The position numbers and the translations under genes are program-made. Positions 30,601-42,891 of a stretch of DNA of 64,000 nucleotides are shown piece after piece. Below the pieces are notes generated by a model. That model searched no databases, was not told the origin of the DNA, and worked only from the letters and a program-made list of their open reading frames with translations. Source of the stretch: Cannabis sativa (Eukaryota > Streptophyta > Magnoliopsida > Rosales > Cannabaceae); assembly GCF_029168945.1 (NCBI RefSeq), contig NC_083605.1, forward strand, positions 74,418,969-74,482,968. The letters run 5' to 3'. Each line of letters starts with the position of its first letter. Position 1 is the first letter of the stretch.

Positions 30601-31189
30601 GAGTAAATTGCGGGATAAATACATAATGTTTTAGATTTTATACACTTAAATATTTAATTTTTATTTTTAGTGGCAAAAATATCTAATGTTACAATTTTCT
30701 TACACCGTTACTACCACTTCCGTTATTAACTCATAAATATAGACACGTAGAGGGCCCAAATGTATTATATTTTTTTATTTTATTTTAAAATTTAATATTT
30801 TTAATATCAAAAACTAAATACTACTTGTTTTTTTTAATAAATAAAAGAGATGCAATACTAAATTACCATAGCTGAGTGAACCAGTGTAGTATATGGAACA
30901 TGATTATCGAATTGAAGTGTTAATATCATGTAAAAATTGTTATGAGAACAATTTTTTTTTAAAACAAGTAGCATTTAGTTTCTGATATTAAGAATATTAA
31001 GTTTTAAAATAAAATAAAAATAAATGTAATGCATTTGAACCCTCCATGAGTTCATATTTATGAGTTAATGGAAGTGGTAGTAACGGTGTAAGAGAATTGT
31101 AACGTTAGGTATTTTTGCCTCAAAAAATAAACAATAGGTATTTAAGTGTATAAAATCTAAAACATTAAGTATTCATGCCGCAATTTACG
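30601..31189. mobile_element. MULE-type MITE with about 230-bp inverted repeats
   Basis: Left arm gtaaattgcgggataaatac and, reverse-complemented, right arm gtaaattgcggcatgaatac; similarity continues through cttacaccgttactaccact in both. Flanks atatagagc (30592-30600) and atatagaga (31190-31198) match at 8 of 9 bases, fitting a 9-bp target duplication. Confidence 0.75.
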
Positions 31190-31240
31190 ATATAGAGAGC
31201 TAACACTTATTACACATATGGAATATGTGTGTGCAATTTA

Positions 31241-31612
31241 GAGGAGAGGAGTGGCTCATGTTAATTTTTTATTATAATCTCTTAATTAATTTTTGTATTC
31301 GAAAACACATGTTAAAATATTTTTTTTTCAAAGGTATTCGTTATGTTTACAATATCAATCCTGTAAATTTTTAAAAATTTTCGAATAGTTTATAGTGTCG
31401 AAAATATGTTTGAAATTTTTTGAACGTAATATCAGAAATTCTGTTTTAGTATTGTAAACTATTCGAAATTTTTTAAAAATTTACAGGAGTGATATTGTAA
31501 CTATAACGAATACTGCTATGAAAAAAATTAAAAAAAAATTATTCTAACATGTGATTTTGAATGTAGATGTTAATTAAGAGATTATAATTAGCGCTCCTGT
31601 TAAGAGAATGAC
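31241..31612. mobile_element. Foldback MITE
   Basis: ttataatctcttaattaa on the left and its complement on the right (ttaattaagagattataa); the central part (tttacaatatcaatcctgta / tacaggagtgatattgtaa) is also inverted, giving a near-complete palindrome. Confidence 0.65.
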
Positions 31613-34600
31613 TTGACAAACAGTTTATATATGTGTGTGGATTTATGCATGTACATATTATAAAACATGAGTAATATCTAACACATTTAAATGTCATACT
31701 TTATAATTGATTAACAATATTTTATAATAATTATTGAATTAAATTATGTGGAATTCAATAATTAAACAAGTTATTAAGTAATTATATAGTACCTTCCAAC
31801 ACACTATTAATGTATAATTATAAATTACAATATTATATATATTTATATATTACAATACATGTCATATATCTCATATTACATTAACATATAAACATATAGA
31901 CACATGCTGATTAATTATGATTATTTGAAATAGTATATATCATAAAATTAAAATAATCATGTTCACCTGTAATCTCTTACTTTTACTAGATATAGTTCTC
32001 ATAATCTTACGTTTATTATATAGTTTTCATAATCTCGATTATTTTTCCTTCATGGATAGTATTCTTTAATTGTATGATGCTTAGAAAAAATTTAAAATTA
32101 TCAAGAATTTACTCAATAAAAAAAATTACAACCAAAATCTTAAAATACAAATAATTGTTACATCTCATCCAAAAATTAAGATTCATTTTTTATTGTAAAA
32201 TATTTACTTATAACATACCATATCTCAATAAAATTATAATAATTTTTCGACCACATGTACATTATAACTTGAGAAAAAGAAAAAGATATACATATAAGAG
32301 ACAACTATATGTCATTTTCATAATTTAATTCTCATTCTCAACTTTTATTATATTTTCCCTCTATATAAGATTCAGACAAATTCAATATAATGTTCATATA
32401 AATGTTAGAGGGTATCGTATACTTAACATTCTTAATAGTATATAATATTATTATTAGTGTAATTTATAACATTAAGTCTTATTTATTTTGCTTTAACAAA
32501 AATTATAAAAGAATTATTAATTAATAATAGGGCATCATCTTATAATAGTGCTAGATAATCTATAGCAATACTCTAATATTTATTATAAACTCCTTGGTCA
32601 CTTCCACCCAAAAAAAATCTTCCAGAGTTTATATTCAATAATTTAATTCAATAAATATTATTTTCATATAAACTATTTGAAAAAATGGGTATAGGCGTTT
32701 GATTATAAACTAACATTTATATTTTTACTATCGGTTCTTAAAACCCACAATTAATATACCATTGACACAAATTTGGGTCTCAGGTCTTAATAGCTAGCGT
32801 TGGTTACAAACAGAGAATATTGAATATTATTGTCGATCAAGAAACGACAGTAAAGAGGGAGGGATTTCCCGTTAGTTCTGGCATAATCCTACCACCATTT
32901 TCGTGTACTCATTCTAGATCGACACCTATGGTAGGCCATTGAATTGAAACAAACGCTATTAAGTCTCAATAGCATCAATTGCAGTTTGATGTTGTTTTGT
33001 ATGATTGGAAAAATACAATCTAAATTTGGCAGTATAAACTATTCACAATAATTTTTTGAAAATTTTCATGAGTTTTACTATAATGAACTCTGTCATAAAA
33101 AATAATCAGGATTAAAATGCTTAAATTGTGTCAATTTAAGGGCATCTTGTATTGATACAAAATTGTGATGTAACATAAACGCACACAAAAAATTGAGGGG
33201 GTCAATTCATGACCCCTACCCCTACATAAGTCTGCCTATGGTGTATATTAAGGAACTGTGCATTGACATTTTCACACTCTCGTACAAAATCGCAACATTC
33301 ACTCGTGCGATTGACCTTTCTATACGAGGGATAACATTGATTGGTTTTGCGCTATTTTATTAGGCTCATTAGGGAAGCGGCTCCAACCCCAACCAACCCT
33401 ACGTCGCAAACTGCACTGTGTTGCAATCCTCGTAGGCACTCGCCTTGACTCAAAGCCTCCTTCCATATAGCACACTCCATGTAGCGGAATAAAGCGTATG
33501 TGTAATTTGTATAATTTATCTTTTTATCTTATTGTTAGGAGCCTTTTCATTTTAGTACTTAAGACAAATTATAAATTATTTAATTTTTCATATTGATATA
33601 CATTATATAAGACATCATCACACTATTTTTTTTAAAAAAAATTATGAATAATTTATTATGTTGAAAAATAATTCCAAAACAATTTATATCACCTCTATGC
33701 AAATAAAATTTAAAGTAACTTGTGTTTAATTTGAAAATAAATAAATAAATAATAATAGTGGTAGACTTGAGTGTCGACTAGAGACTGCGCACCTGGTTTT
33801 GTAAATTTATTTATTTATTTTCTTATTAGAAAATATTATTTATTTATTTTCATATTTGGAAAATAAATACAGACCAAAGTCAAAATATCAAGAACAAAAA
33901 GAACCGATTCTCTTCTCTTATTATTAAGCTTTTGGTCTTCTGATATCTCCATGAGTCACTATATTCGGCCACGTAAGAGTCCAAGATTAAATCCCCACCG
34001 TTGGATCATTTCTTTTTCTATTTCCACATACAAAGTGGTCCCCTACAAAGGTTTTGAGATCATTATCTAACTTTATAAGCTTTTGATCATGTGGAAAAAA
34101 AGAAAGAAATAAAAACGTCACTGTTGTTACGTATTTTTTTTTTAAAAAAAAATAATTGAGAAAAGAAATTAATGTCCTTTATTCATGATCCACCGTTGGA
34201 TTGGAAAGCTGTGAACAAATGTGTGGTGAAGATCTAAGGAGAATCTACTCTCTTAAACAGGAAATATGACCTGTTTTGTTATAAGCCAAATTAATATAAA
34301 CAAATGAAATAATAATAATAATATGTATAATAAAGTTATATGAAGAAATATTGGAATGTGGGTGGACAGGTCGATGTGGGGTTCATTAGATTTTTTTTAT
34401 TAATATTAAAATTTTAATTTATATTAATTAACAGCAAAAGAATATGCCAATTAATATTCTTTGGCTACGGCGCACGTGCAATGTTTCATGCACGAGTAAT
34501 TTCACGTGACAACCAACTAATCCCAAATCAATAATAACATATTATAATAATTAAAAAAAATTAAATTTATAATATTTATAATTTTTTAATATTTTATTTT

Positions 34601-35580
34601 TTATTTTATAATTTTATTTAATTTTAAAATAATTTTTGAAATAATAATATTAGATTGTTTCAAAAAAAAAATAATAATAATATTAGATGTATTAACATAA
34701 ACGTATCATGTATATAAAAGTGTATACATAAGCAGTCCATGGTAACAGTTAACTGCAGAAAATAGATAACACTTTAAATTTATTAACAGTTTAATAGTTT
34801 AAAAGGTTTTACCACTAAGATTAGAACTTTGAGGGTTAAGTACAAGTGAAACAATAGTTAAGAAAATTTAACCGCAAAAAACTCTACTTTTTTTCTCTAC
34901 ATTTTTCTTACTTTTTATTTTCCCACCAAAATCCAACTTTCAAATATAATTTAAAATATTTGAATAAGAATCAAAGTAAAACAATGCTACATTATTATAT
35001 GTTCTAAACTACGTACTTCATTTTAAAGCTTATTTAAAATATATAATATTCACTACTTTAAATAAATTTTATTAATTATTTTAGGTTTTAATGTATATAA
35101 TATTAATATTAATATATTTTAAATATATAAAATATTCTAAAATGTTAAGTAAAGTATATATTTCAAGTATAAAATATTTTAAATATATAAAATATATTAA
35201 AATTGTTAAAGAAAATAATATTTCTGTAATGTATTTTGAAGAAACTAATGTATAATATAATAAAAAACTTAAAATAAAATACAAAATGAAATTGGTAGTG
35301 ATACATTTTGAATAATAAAGTAGGAAAGCTAATATAATATTGAGCAATGTATTTTAGTATGTTTGTAATTTATATGTTTGTTTTTTTAAAAAAAAAACTT
35401 TTAACTTTTTATGATTATATTAATAATATCTTATTATTGTTATTATAAGATAAGGTTTGTCTTTATGTATCAAAGTATTAAGGAAATAAATCACAATTTT
35501 ACTTTAGAGCATATGCGATATGCCAAGTGGTCCCACAAGATCTTACCTTTGGAACTTAATTACTCACATTTAATTATAGG
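31613..35580. other. Intergenic AT-rich DNA
   Basis: No convincing coding region on either strand. 32780-33500 is less AT-rich and may be an old transposon relic, but I recognise no motif. tttcacgtgaca at about 34500 contains a G-box (cacgtg) without an adjacent gene. Confidence 0.35.
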
Positions 35581-35583
35581 ACG

Positions 35584-35588
<5 letters not shown>

Positions 35589-35617
<29 letters not shown>
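35589..35617 (+). repeat. (ATA)n microsatellite
   Basis: About ten uninterrupted ata/aat units. Confidence 0.9.
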
Positions 35618-35624
35618 GCATTGT

Positions 35625-35795
35625 AAGTGTTGTACTTAGTATCTTTTAGATGTGTCATCTTGTAATTGGCTAATAATATTTTCTAAAAGTTATTATGGAA
35701 CCTGATATTTAATTGCACTAACAATAATATTTGAAACGTAGTAAGGTATTAGGCACCATTAGTACCTTTTAGTATTTATCTAATAATAATAATAA
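35625..35795. mobile_element. Short MITE-like repeat (family also at 59851 and 60466)
   Basis: Shares gtcatcttgtaattggctaa-like and attaggcac motifs with the copies at 59851-59995 and 60466-60590. Confidence 0.45.
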
Positions 35796-36528
35796 TATTT
35801 ATATGAAAAAGAGAACTGTTTATATTATATGTACATTTTTTTTAATTTTTAATTTTGTTAATTTATTGTGAACTTTAGGAATGGGCATGGGGACATTTCA
35901 TTTCAAATATGGCCAATCCTCATATCTAAGTGGCACCCTCCAAAATCTTCTAAAACGCCCTCTGGTTTTCATTTTTATTTAAAAAAATATATATTTTGTT
36001 TGTGTTTGTGGGCTCTAAAATAATTATTAATTATAAATATTAAAATAACGGGTATCTAAACCCTTTTATATTTGTTTTTTTATATACTTAATCTTTTTAT
36101 TTAGAGCCCCCACAAATATAAATTTGAGGTGCCAATAAAATATAACTGTTAAATACTAATTGGATGATCTTTTTGCACATTTGTGTATACGTAATAGTAA
36201 AGCCTCGAAATCAATATAATAATAATTCAGTTGATATTTAACGGTGATAACTAACTGATATCTTAAATATGCAAAAAAAAAAAAATAATAAAATAAGCAT
36301 AAGGTGGTTTTGTTAAAAAAAAAATAAAAGAATTAAGTGTATAAAATCAAAATATAAAAATATTTCGCTACTAATTATCCTAAAATAATAAAAATTAAAA
36401 TTATATAATAAATTTATTTACATAAAATGAAATAAGAAACTAATTCATACCCTACGTAGCAATTAGCAAATATATACCAAAATAAAATAGTAGTATTTAT
36501 ACATATAAAAATACTCTCTAGAGACTAA

Positions 36529-36848
36529 GAGCATGTTTGGTATTGTTTTCTGTTTTTTGTTTTAAAAAATTGTTTTTAGAAATGAGAACAAAAAATAGTT
36601 TTTGAAGTTTTTAAAACACAAGTCACGTCTGGTTAGTGATTTTTAAAAACAATATTGACCAAAAGTGAATTGATTTTTAAAATAGAAAACAACATTGTTG
36701 TTTTTAAAATTCTTGTTTTTTGTAACTTTGTTTTCTGAAAACTGTTTTTAAAAAACAAGGTCAAACAAGCCAAATTGTTTTTAAAAATAATTTTCTGTTT
36801 TTAAAAAACAAAAATAATTTTTTAGTTATGATGTCAAACATGCTCTAG
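36529..36848 (+). mobile_element. MITE, copy 1 of an inverted pair
   Basis: Starts agcatgtttggtattgtttt and ends with the inverted terminus aaacatgct. The reverse complement of 37902-38226 matches it over its full 320 bp. Confidence 0.7.
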
Positions 36849-37278
36849 ACTAATTGGATTCTTATTCCACGAGTTTGTTTTGATAATTATATACACCAAG
36901 GCCTGTTTAAGGGTGAGGCACGTCCAACACCCTCACCTACATCCAAAAAAATCTTTAATAAAAGGCCTAATATTTAATTTTTTTTTTTAAAAAAAATAAT
37001 ATCTTTTATATTTTTATTATTATTTATTAAAAAATATAATTATATGTATTTTATTTTTTTTTAGATTCTTGTTTTGATATTTAATTAAAAAAAAAAACTC
37101 AATTATACTTTCAAAATACTATATTTTAGTGTTTTATTGCTATATATACAAATATATATATATATAATTTTTTTCATATGAAAAAAACCTAATTAGATCT
37201 TTTGACCAAAGATCCCTAATTGGCTTGAGACGGGCTAATATATACATGCAATATAAATTGTTTGAATCATAATTTTAG

Positions 37279-37750
37279 AGTGTGTTTGGTAATACTTTTT
37301 CAATCAGTTTTTTATTTTTAAAATTAGAAAAATAAAAATATTTTCCAAAATTATATTCTAAAAAACTGTTTTTATTTTTTAATTTTTTAATTAAGAATCT
37401 ATTTTTTTAAAAAAAAAAAAAATTACTTTCAAATTTTATTTAAAGAATGTTTTTTTCTAATTAATATTTTGAACTTCGACTCCAACTTAGACTTTGGAAA
37501 CTGAACGCGGACCAACCCCATACTTGGACTCGCCCTCGGTCCCGACCTCGAACCCGACTTAAATAAAATCAACAAATGAAAATAAAATGAAATTCACATA
37601 ACACACTTTCGTTGTTTGTTTTTAAAATTGAAAAACAAAAGTGATTATAGAACACATTTTTATTTTTTGAAAACAAAATTTTAAAAACAAAAATTTTACT
37701 TTTATTTTTGTGATTAAAAAATTTAAAAAATAAAAGTGTTACCTAACTAA
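37279..37750. mobile_element. Related MITE between the inverted pair
   Basis: Begins gagtgtgtttggtaatactt and ends aagtgttacctaac, with tttttaaaa-rich inner sequence resembling the flanking pair. It contains an unrelated 100-bp stretch of higher GC (37480-37565). Confidence 0.5.
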
Positions 37751-37901
37751 TTTCATTAATAGTAATTAGCTAATTAAATAACATCATGCAGCTCAAGCGG
37801 GAAATATTTTCGTTAGAAACACGATTAAGATTAAAAATTTTAGTAGTGACTAAAAACAATCCGTACTATGCAATGATATATATTGGAAAATCATAAAATA
37901 T

Positions 37902-38226
37902 AAGTGCATATTTGGCATCATAATAAAAAAACTGTTTTTTATTTTTAAAAACAGAAAATTATTTTCAAAAAATAATTTGGCTTGTTTGGTCTTGTTTTTT
38001 GAAACAATTTTCAGAAAACAAAGTTACAAAAAACAAGAATTTTGAAAACAACAAAATGTTATTTTCTGTTTTAAAAACTAATTCACTTTTAGTCAATATT
38101 GTTTTTAAAAAACATTAACCAAACATGACTTGTTTTTAAAAACTTCAAAAACTATTTTCTGTTCTCATTTCTAAAAACAATTTTTTGAAAACAAAAAACA
38201 AAAAATAATACCAAATATGCTCTAAG
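37902..38226 (-). mobile_element. MITE, copy 2 of an inverted pair
   Basis: Reverse complement of 36529-36848 with small differences (for example aaatatgctcta at its end). Confidence 0.7.
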
Positions 38227-38397
38227 TTTCCACCTTAATTACCATTTGCTTTAGAAAATTAAAACCATGCCTCTTATTCTTTTTCTTCTTAATTTTCTTT
38301 GTGTCAAACTACTATTGTTCAGTACAAAAATAATATAATATATATGTAAACACAAAATTTCTTAAGTAGGGTGATTATTTATGTTCTTACTGCAAGA

Positions 38398-38700
38398 CAC
38401 TACAAAAAAAAATATATTTTTAGTCACAATAAAACTTATGACTAAAAATAAAAAAAATTATGACTAATTATAAATTTTTATTCTATGTTGTGACTAAAAA
38501 TTTCGTGACTAAAAGTATTAGTCACAAAAGTTATAATTTATTGTGACTAAAATTAAATTAGTGACAACTTATATGTAAATATTATGTTTAATCACTAGCA
38601 ACTTTTTATTATAATTAAAAGTCACATTTAATCACAAAAAATTTATATTGTGACTAAAAAGTTATCACTAAAAGCAATTTTTTTTTTTTTTTTTGTAGTG
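38398..38700. mobile_element. CACTA-type MITE
   Basis: Termini cactacaaaaaaa and ttttttgtagtg. Subterminal gtgactaaaa motifs occur many times on both strands. Flanking trinucleotides are aga and gga, so a 3-bp duplication is not perfect. A degraded relative lies at 50807-51006. Confidence 0.8.
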
Positions 38701-40774
38701 GGAATATATTTATTTTTCATACTTTAAGAAATTGTATACTCATTTTTTGATATAACGTGTATATTGTAGTTATAAAGTATCTTGTCCGTTTTGCATGCTT
38801 GTAAAATAAAACAAACATGTGTACAACTGAATATTTAAATCTTATTTTTCGACATTATAAATTATTAAAAAAAAAATTGAAACTAAATAAATACCTAGTA
38901 TATGACTATAATATTGAGTACACCATCATATAAAAAAAATTAGTTTATAATATCTGAGTAAATAAAAAATTGATGCTTTCACCAACAAATTTTCCTAGTG
39001 CTAAAATGTACTTACATATATAATTAATAATTCATTAATATGTGGTTTAGTATTGGTAGGTTAATTAACATCATGTCATCATGTATGTAACATAACATAT
39101 AGATATTATTGTAACATTTTCTCATTTTTCAAGTGTTTTTTTTCTTCTTCTTTTTCTATGGAGTTGAATTAAAATAGAGAAGAAGAAGAAGAAGAAGAAG
39201 AAGAAGAAGAAGAAGAAGAAGAAGAAGAAGAAGAAGAAGAAGAAGAAGAAGAAGAAGAAGAAGAGATTTATTAGTGAGTGTGTAGAGGTGACAAAATATT
39301 AAATAATAGGAAAAAGTGAATGTGAAGTGGGGTTTGTGTGCCTCCACAATCATTCTTTTTCATATTTTTTTTTGATTTATTTTTTTTTTGATTTATTTAT
39401 TTTGCCTAGAAAAGATTTTATATATGGATGGATGGGCTAAGTCTTGCCACGTTCTCTCCCTCTCTTTCATTCTTCATCACTTTTTTTTTTCCTTTAAAAA
39501 TATTATCATTTTTTACCACAAAAAATCATACGAACAAAGCATATTCTTGTATAAACTTCCTTCACTTTATTTTGTTGGAGTAAATTTTTTAGTAGCAAAA
39601 ACTTTTATATTGTTTATTTGGTCGCATTTAAATACTTATGTAAATTTTTATCAACAATTTTTTTTACGTAATTTTTAGCAACAAAAATCAGTATATCATA
39701 TATGATTATGTTGTTACAATAATATTAATTTCTTTATTATTATTATTATCAATTCAACGATTAATGTTGCATTAAATTTATAATGATTGAAATTTTTACT
39801 GTCAAAAAAGTTTTTTTTTTTTTTTTTAAATGAAGAAAAAAAGAAATTTAATGCAACGAAATAAATAAATTTACATTATAATAAGGATTTTTGCCGATTT
39901 TTTTTCAAAATATATGTATAATAATATTTTGTACTCATTGGTGTATAATCAATGATATAGAATTGATATGATGGTATACCATTGTTTATTATTACAAATC
40001 TAAATAAAATTAACTAAAATTCCATTAAGAGTACTACATTAATTAAATCTTAATTATCTAAGTATATAAAATAAAAGTGAAGCACAAAATTTCATTGCCA
40101 ATATATATGTGAATGGTAGTGTTTACTTTTCTTTTCTTTTTATTACTCATAGCATAAATGTATCTAGTTATAATGAGTTGCAATTGTGGAAAATTTGAAC
40201 ATTTAATTATTATTCTCATTCTCTCAATATTTATTATAATTTCCTTTTTAATAAAAGATAAAAAAAAAATATATTGTTTGGTCAAGGATAAGAAGAAAAA
40301 AAAAATTATTGTTTTTTTCTTTCAAAATTAGTATTTTTGTCATAGTTATTTAACTTCTTTTTTTTTTTAAAAAAAAAAAACATTATCACATTATATCACG
40401 AGGAAGACACGTGAGATTTGGGAGTGAGTTCGTAGGTAGGTGTAGGGAGATAAATAAAGAAAAATTAAATTATAATTAAAGGCTAATCCATAAATAATTA
40501 ATATATTTTATTTATTATTTTTTAATTTTTTTTTAAAAAAAGTGTGGGAGAATAATAGACAAAAATATGACTGTAGATCCACTCTTTTTTATTTTATGTC
40601 CCTATTGAGAACAACCATATTCACTAAGTAAATAAAGACAAGTCTTGATATGTTTGTTTATTAATTTGTTTCTATATATATAAATATTATTATTATTATT
40701 AGAAGATCATACTCAGTACTCACTACACAATGACAGCCAATACACTTGAAAAATAAGAAGAAAAAAAAAATAAA
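38701..40774. other. Intergenic AT-rich DNA
   Basis: No gene seen. The open frame at 39388-39678 is AT-rich and lacks recognisable protein features. Contains a long GAA array (39179-39265). Confidence 0.4.
39179..39265 (+). repeat. (GAA)n microsatellite, about 29 units
   Basis: Uninterrupted agaagaag run. On the other strand it appears as a false poly-leucine frame. Confidence 0.97.
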
Positions 40775-41120
40775 TCTAATAAAAATTTAAATTTAATTTT
40801 TACTTTCAAATAAATATTTAAATTTAATTTTTAAAGGTAATAATATTTAAGTTATATTTTTGAAAATTTCGTACGAATCTAACTGTGTCAAGTCATTATC
40901 CACGTGTTATTTTTTTATTAGTATATTTAATTTAGTTTTTAAGTAAAAAATAAAAATTTAATGACTTAGACCAATCAAGGACTGTTACGTGACTATTAAC
41001 TTACACTTACCGACTAGATACCTACGATAGTTTCAAAAATATAACTTAAGTATTATTATCGTGAAAAGTTTAAACTTAAATATTTATAATTAATTTTAGA
41101 GTAATTTACGACATAAATAT
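40775..41120. mobile_element. Foldback MITE, copy 1
   Basis: taatatttaagttatatttttgaaa on the left is inverted on the right (tttcaaaaatataacttaag); the centre carries attatccacgtg and caatcaaggact. Same family as 42206-42596. Confidence 0.65.
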
Positions 41121-41701
41121 ATTATAACCCGACCAAATTAATTGATATACAAGAAATTGATCAATAGAATTTTAGTTCAATATCTAAATTAATGTTATAG
41201 GTACCTGCAAAGACTAGAAGAAGAATAGAATAAAGTTATATTTTTCTTTTATTTATTTAATTTTTAAAAGAATTATTAATTAAACAAACAAACAATAGCA
41301 AGACTTTACTTGGTCCATTTCAAAAAGTTATGGAATCAAAAGGGTTTAAGTCTTAGTAAAATTCTAACCTAAAAAAGTGTACTATGCAAATAAATAAATA
41401 ATAATAAAATGTAGAACATGTTATGCTTCTAGTGCCAACTCATTTATATTTTCTATGTTTCGATTTTGAGATTAGTTTGTTTCAAAAATTGTGTAATTTT
41501 GAATGTTTTTTAGTATTTTCTAGGAAAATTGGAAAGAGAAAATGTTGATGTTGGAATTTTGAACAAAGAAAAAAAAGTCTTAAAGAGTTGAAGGTCAAAT
41601 GCTTGAATTGAGTCATATTATATACCTTCTTTGATAGGATAAGTGATAAGAATGAACCCAATAATGAACTTTCCAAAAAAGAGCAATCTTCACCCCACAT
41701 A

Positions 41702-41704
<3 letters not shown>

Positions 41705-41767
<63 letters not shown>
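41705..41767 (+). repeat. (TTA)n microsatellite, about 21 units
   Basis: Uninterrupted ttattatt run; the poly-asparagine frame on the other strand is an artefact of it. Confidence 0.97.
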
Positions 41768-41768
<1 letters not shown>

Positions 41769-42205
41769 AAGAGAATTAATGTACAATACTAACCATAACA
41801 TAATAAAATGTATAATATTACATGAGTGAGAAAGTAAAAAATCATTAGATAATCTCACATTGAGAATATGTGAAAATTTAACATTATAATCAAGAGAATT
41901 AATGTACAATAGTCTTCCCTCATTTGTTATTGAAATTTTATGTGAAAACCCCATACATCTTAACTTACACCTCATCTTATCATCAACCACACTTTTATAT
42001 TCTCAACAAAAATACCTTTAACAATTTTATTGTTCTTTTTTTTTTCTTGAAAAGGGAACAAATTTATTATTATACTAATTATATTTTCTTAGACTACTTA
42101 TAATTGAAGATATAAAAATTATGTTATATTTCACATAATTTTTTTTTAATAATATATATGCATTAATTTATAGCATGTATTAATTATGTTATCATTAATT
42201 TTAAA

Positions 42206-42596
42206 GTAATTTGCATCATAAACACTTAAGTTTAATTGTCGGTTGTAAATGAATTCTTAAATTTAATTTTTAACAATAATAATACTTAAGTTATATTTTT
42301 AGAATTTTTGTAAGTACCTAACCGTTAAGTGTTAAGTAATTATCCACGTGTCATTTTCTTATTTTTTTTTTTTAAAAAATCATGTCATTTTTTTTATTGA
42401 TATATTTAAATTAATTTTTAAATAAAAATAAAAATTTAATGACATATACCAATCAAGAACTATTACGTAGTTAATGACTTAACACTTAACGACAAGGTAC
42501 ACATGAAAGTTTTAGAGATATAACTTATATATTTTACCGTAAAAAATTAAACTTAAGTTATCTACAATCGAAAATTATCTACAAATTACTCTAAAA
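42206..42596. mobile_element. Foldback MITE, copy 2
   Basis: Inverted ends agtaatttgcatc... and ...acaaattactct, with shared inner motifs ccgttaagtgttaag / cttaacacttaacgac. Same family as 40775-41120; ends 153 bp before the COQ6 promoter motifs. Confidence 0.65.
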
Positions 42597-42748
42597 ATAC
42601 ATAAATTTGTTATGCTTGCCATTTTAGAAAATTACACTCGAGAAATTGCATTTTGTAACTTCATTCCAAATAAACCAAAACTAAGCAAAGATAAGCTTTA
42701 GCAATTAAAATTGATAGAAAATGGGTATTGATGAGGGTCGGGTCGGAA

Positions 42749-42792
42749 AGCCCAAACCAGGCCCATAGTTCTGAGCAGTGAGCCCAGCCCAT
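42749..42792 (+). promoter_or_regulatory. Cluster of site-II-like motifs upstream of COQ6
   Basis: Four GCCCA cores (agcccaa, ggcccat, agcccag, gcccata) lie 100-145 bp before the COQ6 ATG. Site II elements (TGGGCC/T) are common in promoters of plant genes for mitochondrial and ribosomal proteins; function here is inferred. Confidence 0.5.
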
Positions 42793-42891
42793 AATTTAGT
42801 CTTCTTCCATCTTCAGCACAAATTTCTCGTCAGCGGGAAAAACCCCAGTTCAGACTGAGCTACAGAACAAGGTCACCGGAAAACAAGAACA

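Noticed and set aside
39156..39353. Poly-leucine open frame
   Set aside because: Created by the (GAA)n microsatellite on the opposite strand.
41613..41990. Poly-asparagine open frame
   Set aside because: Created by the (TTA)n microsatellite.
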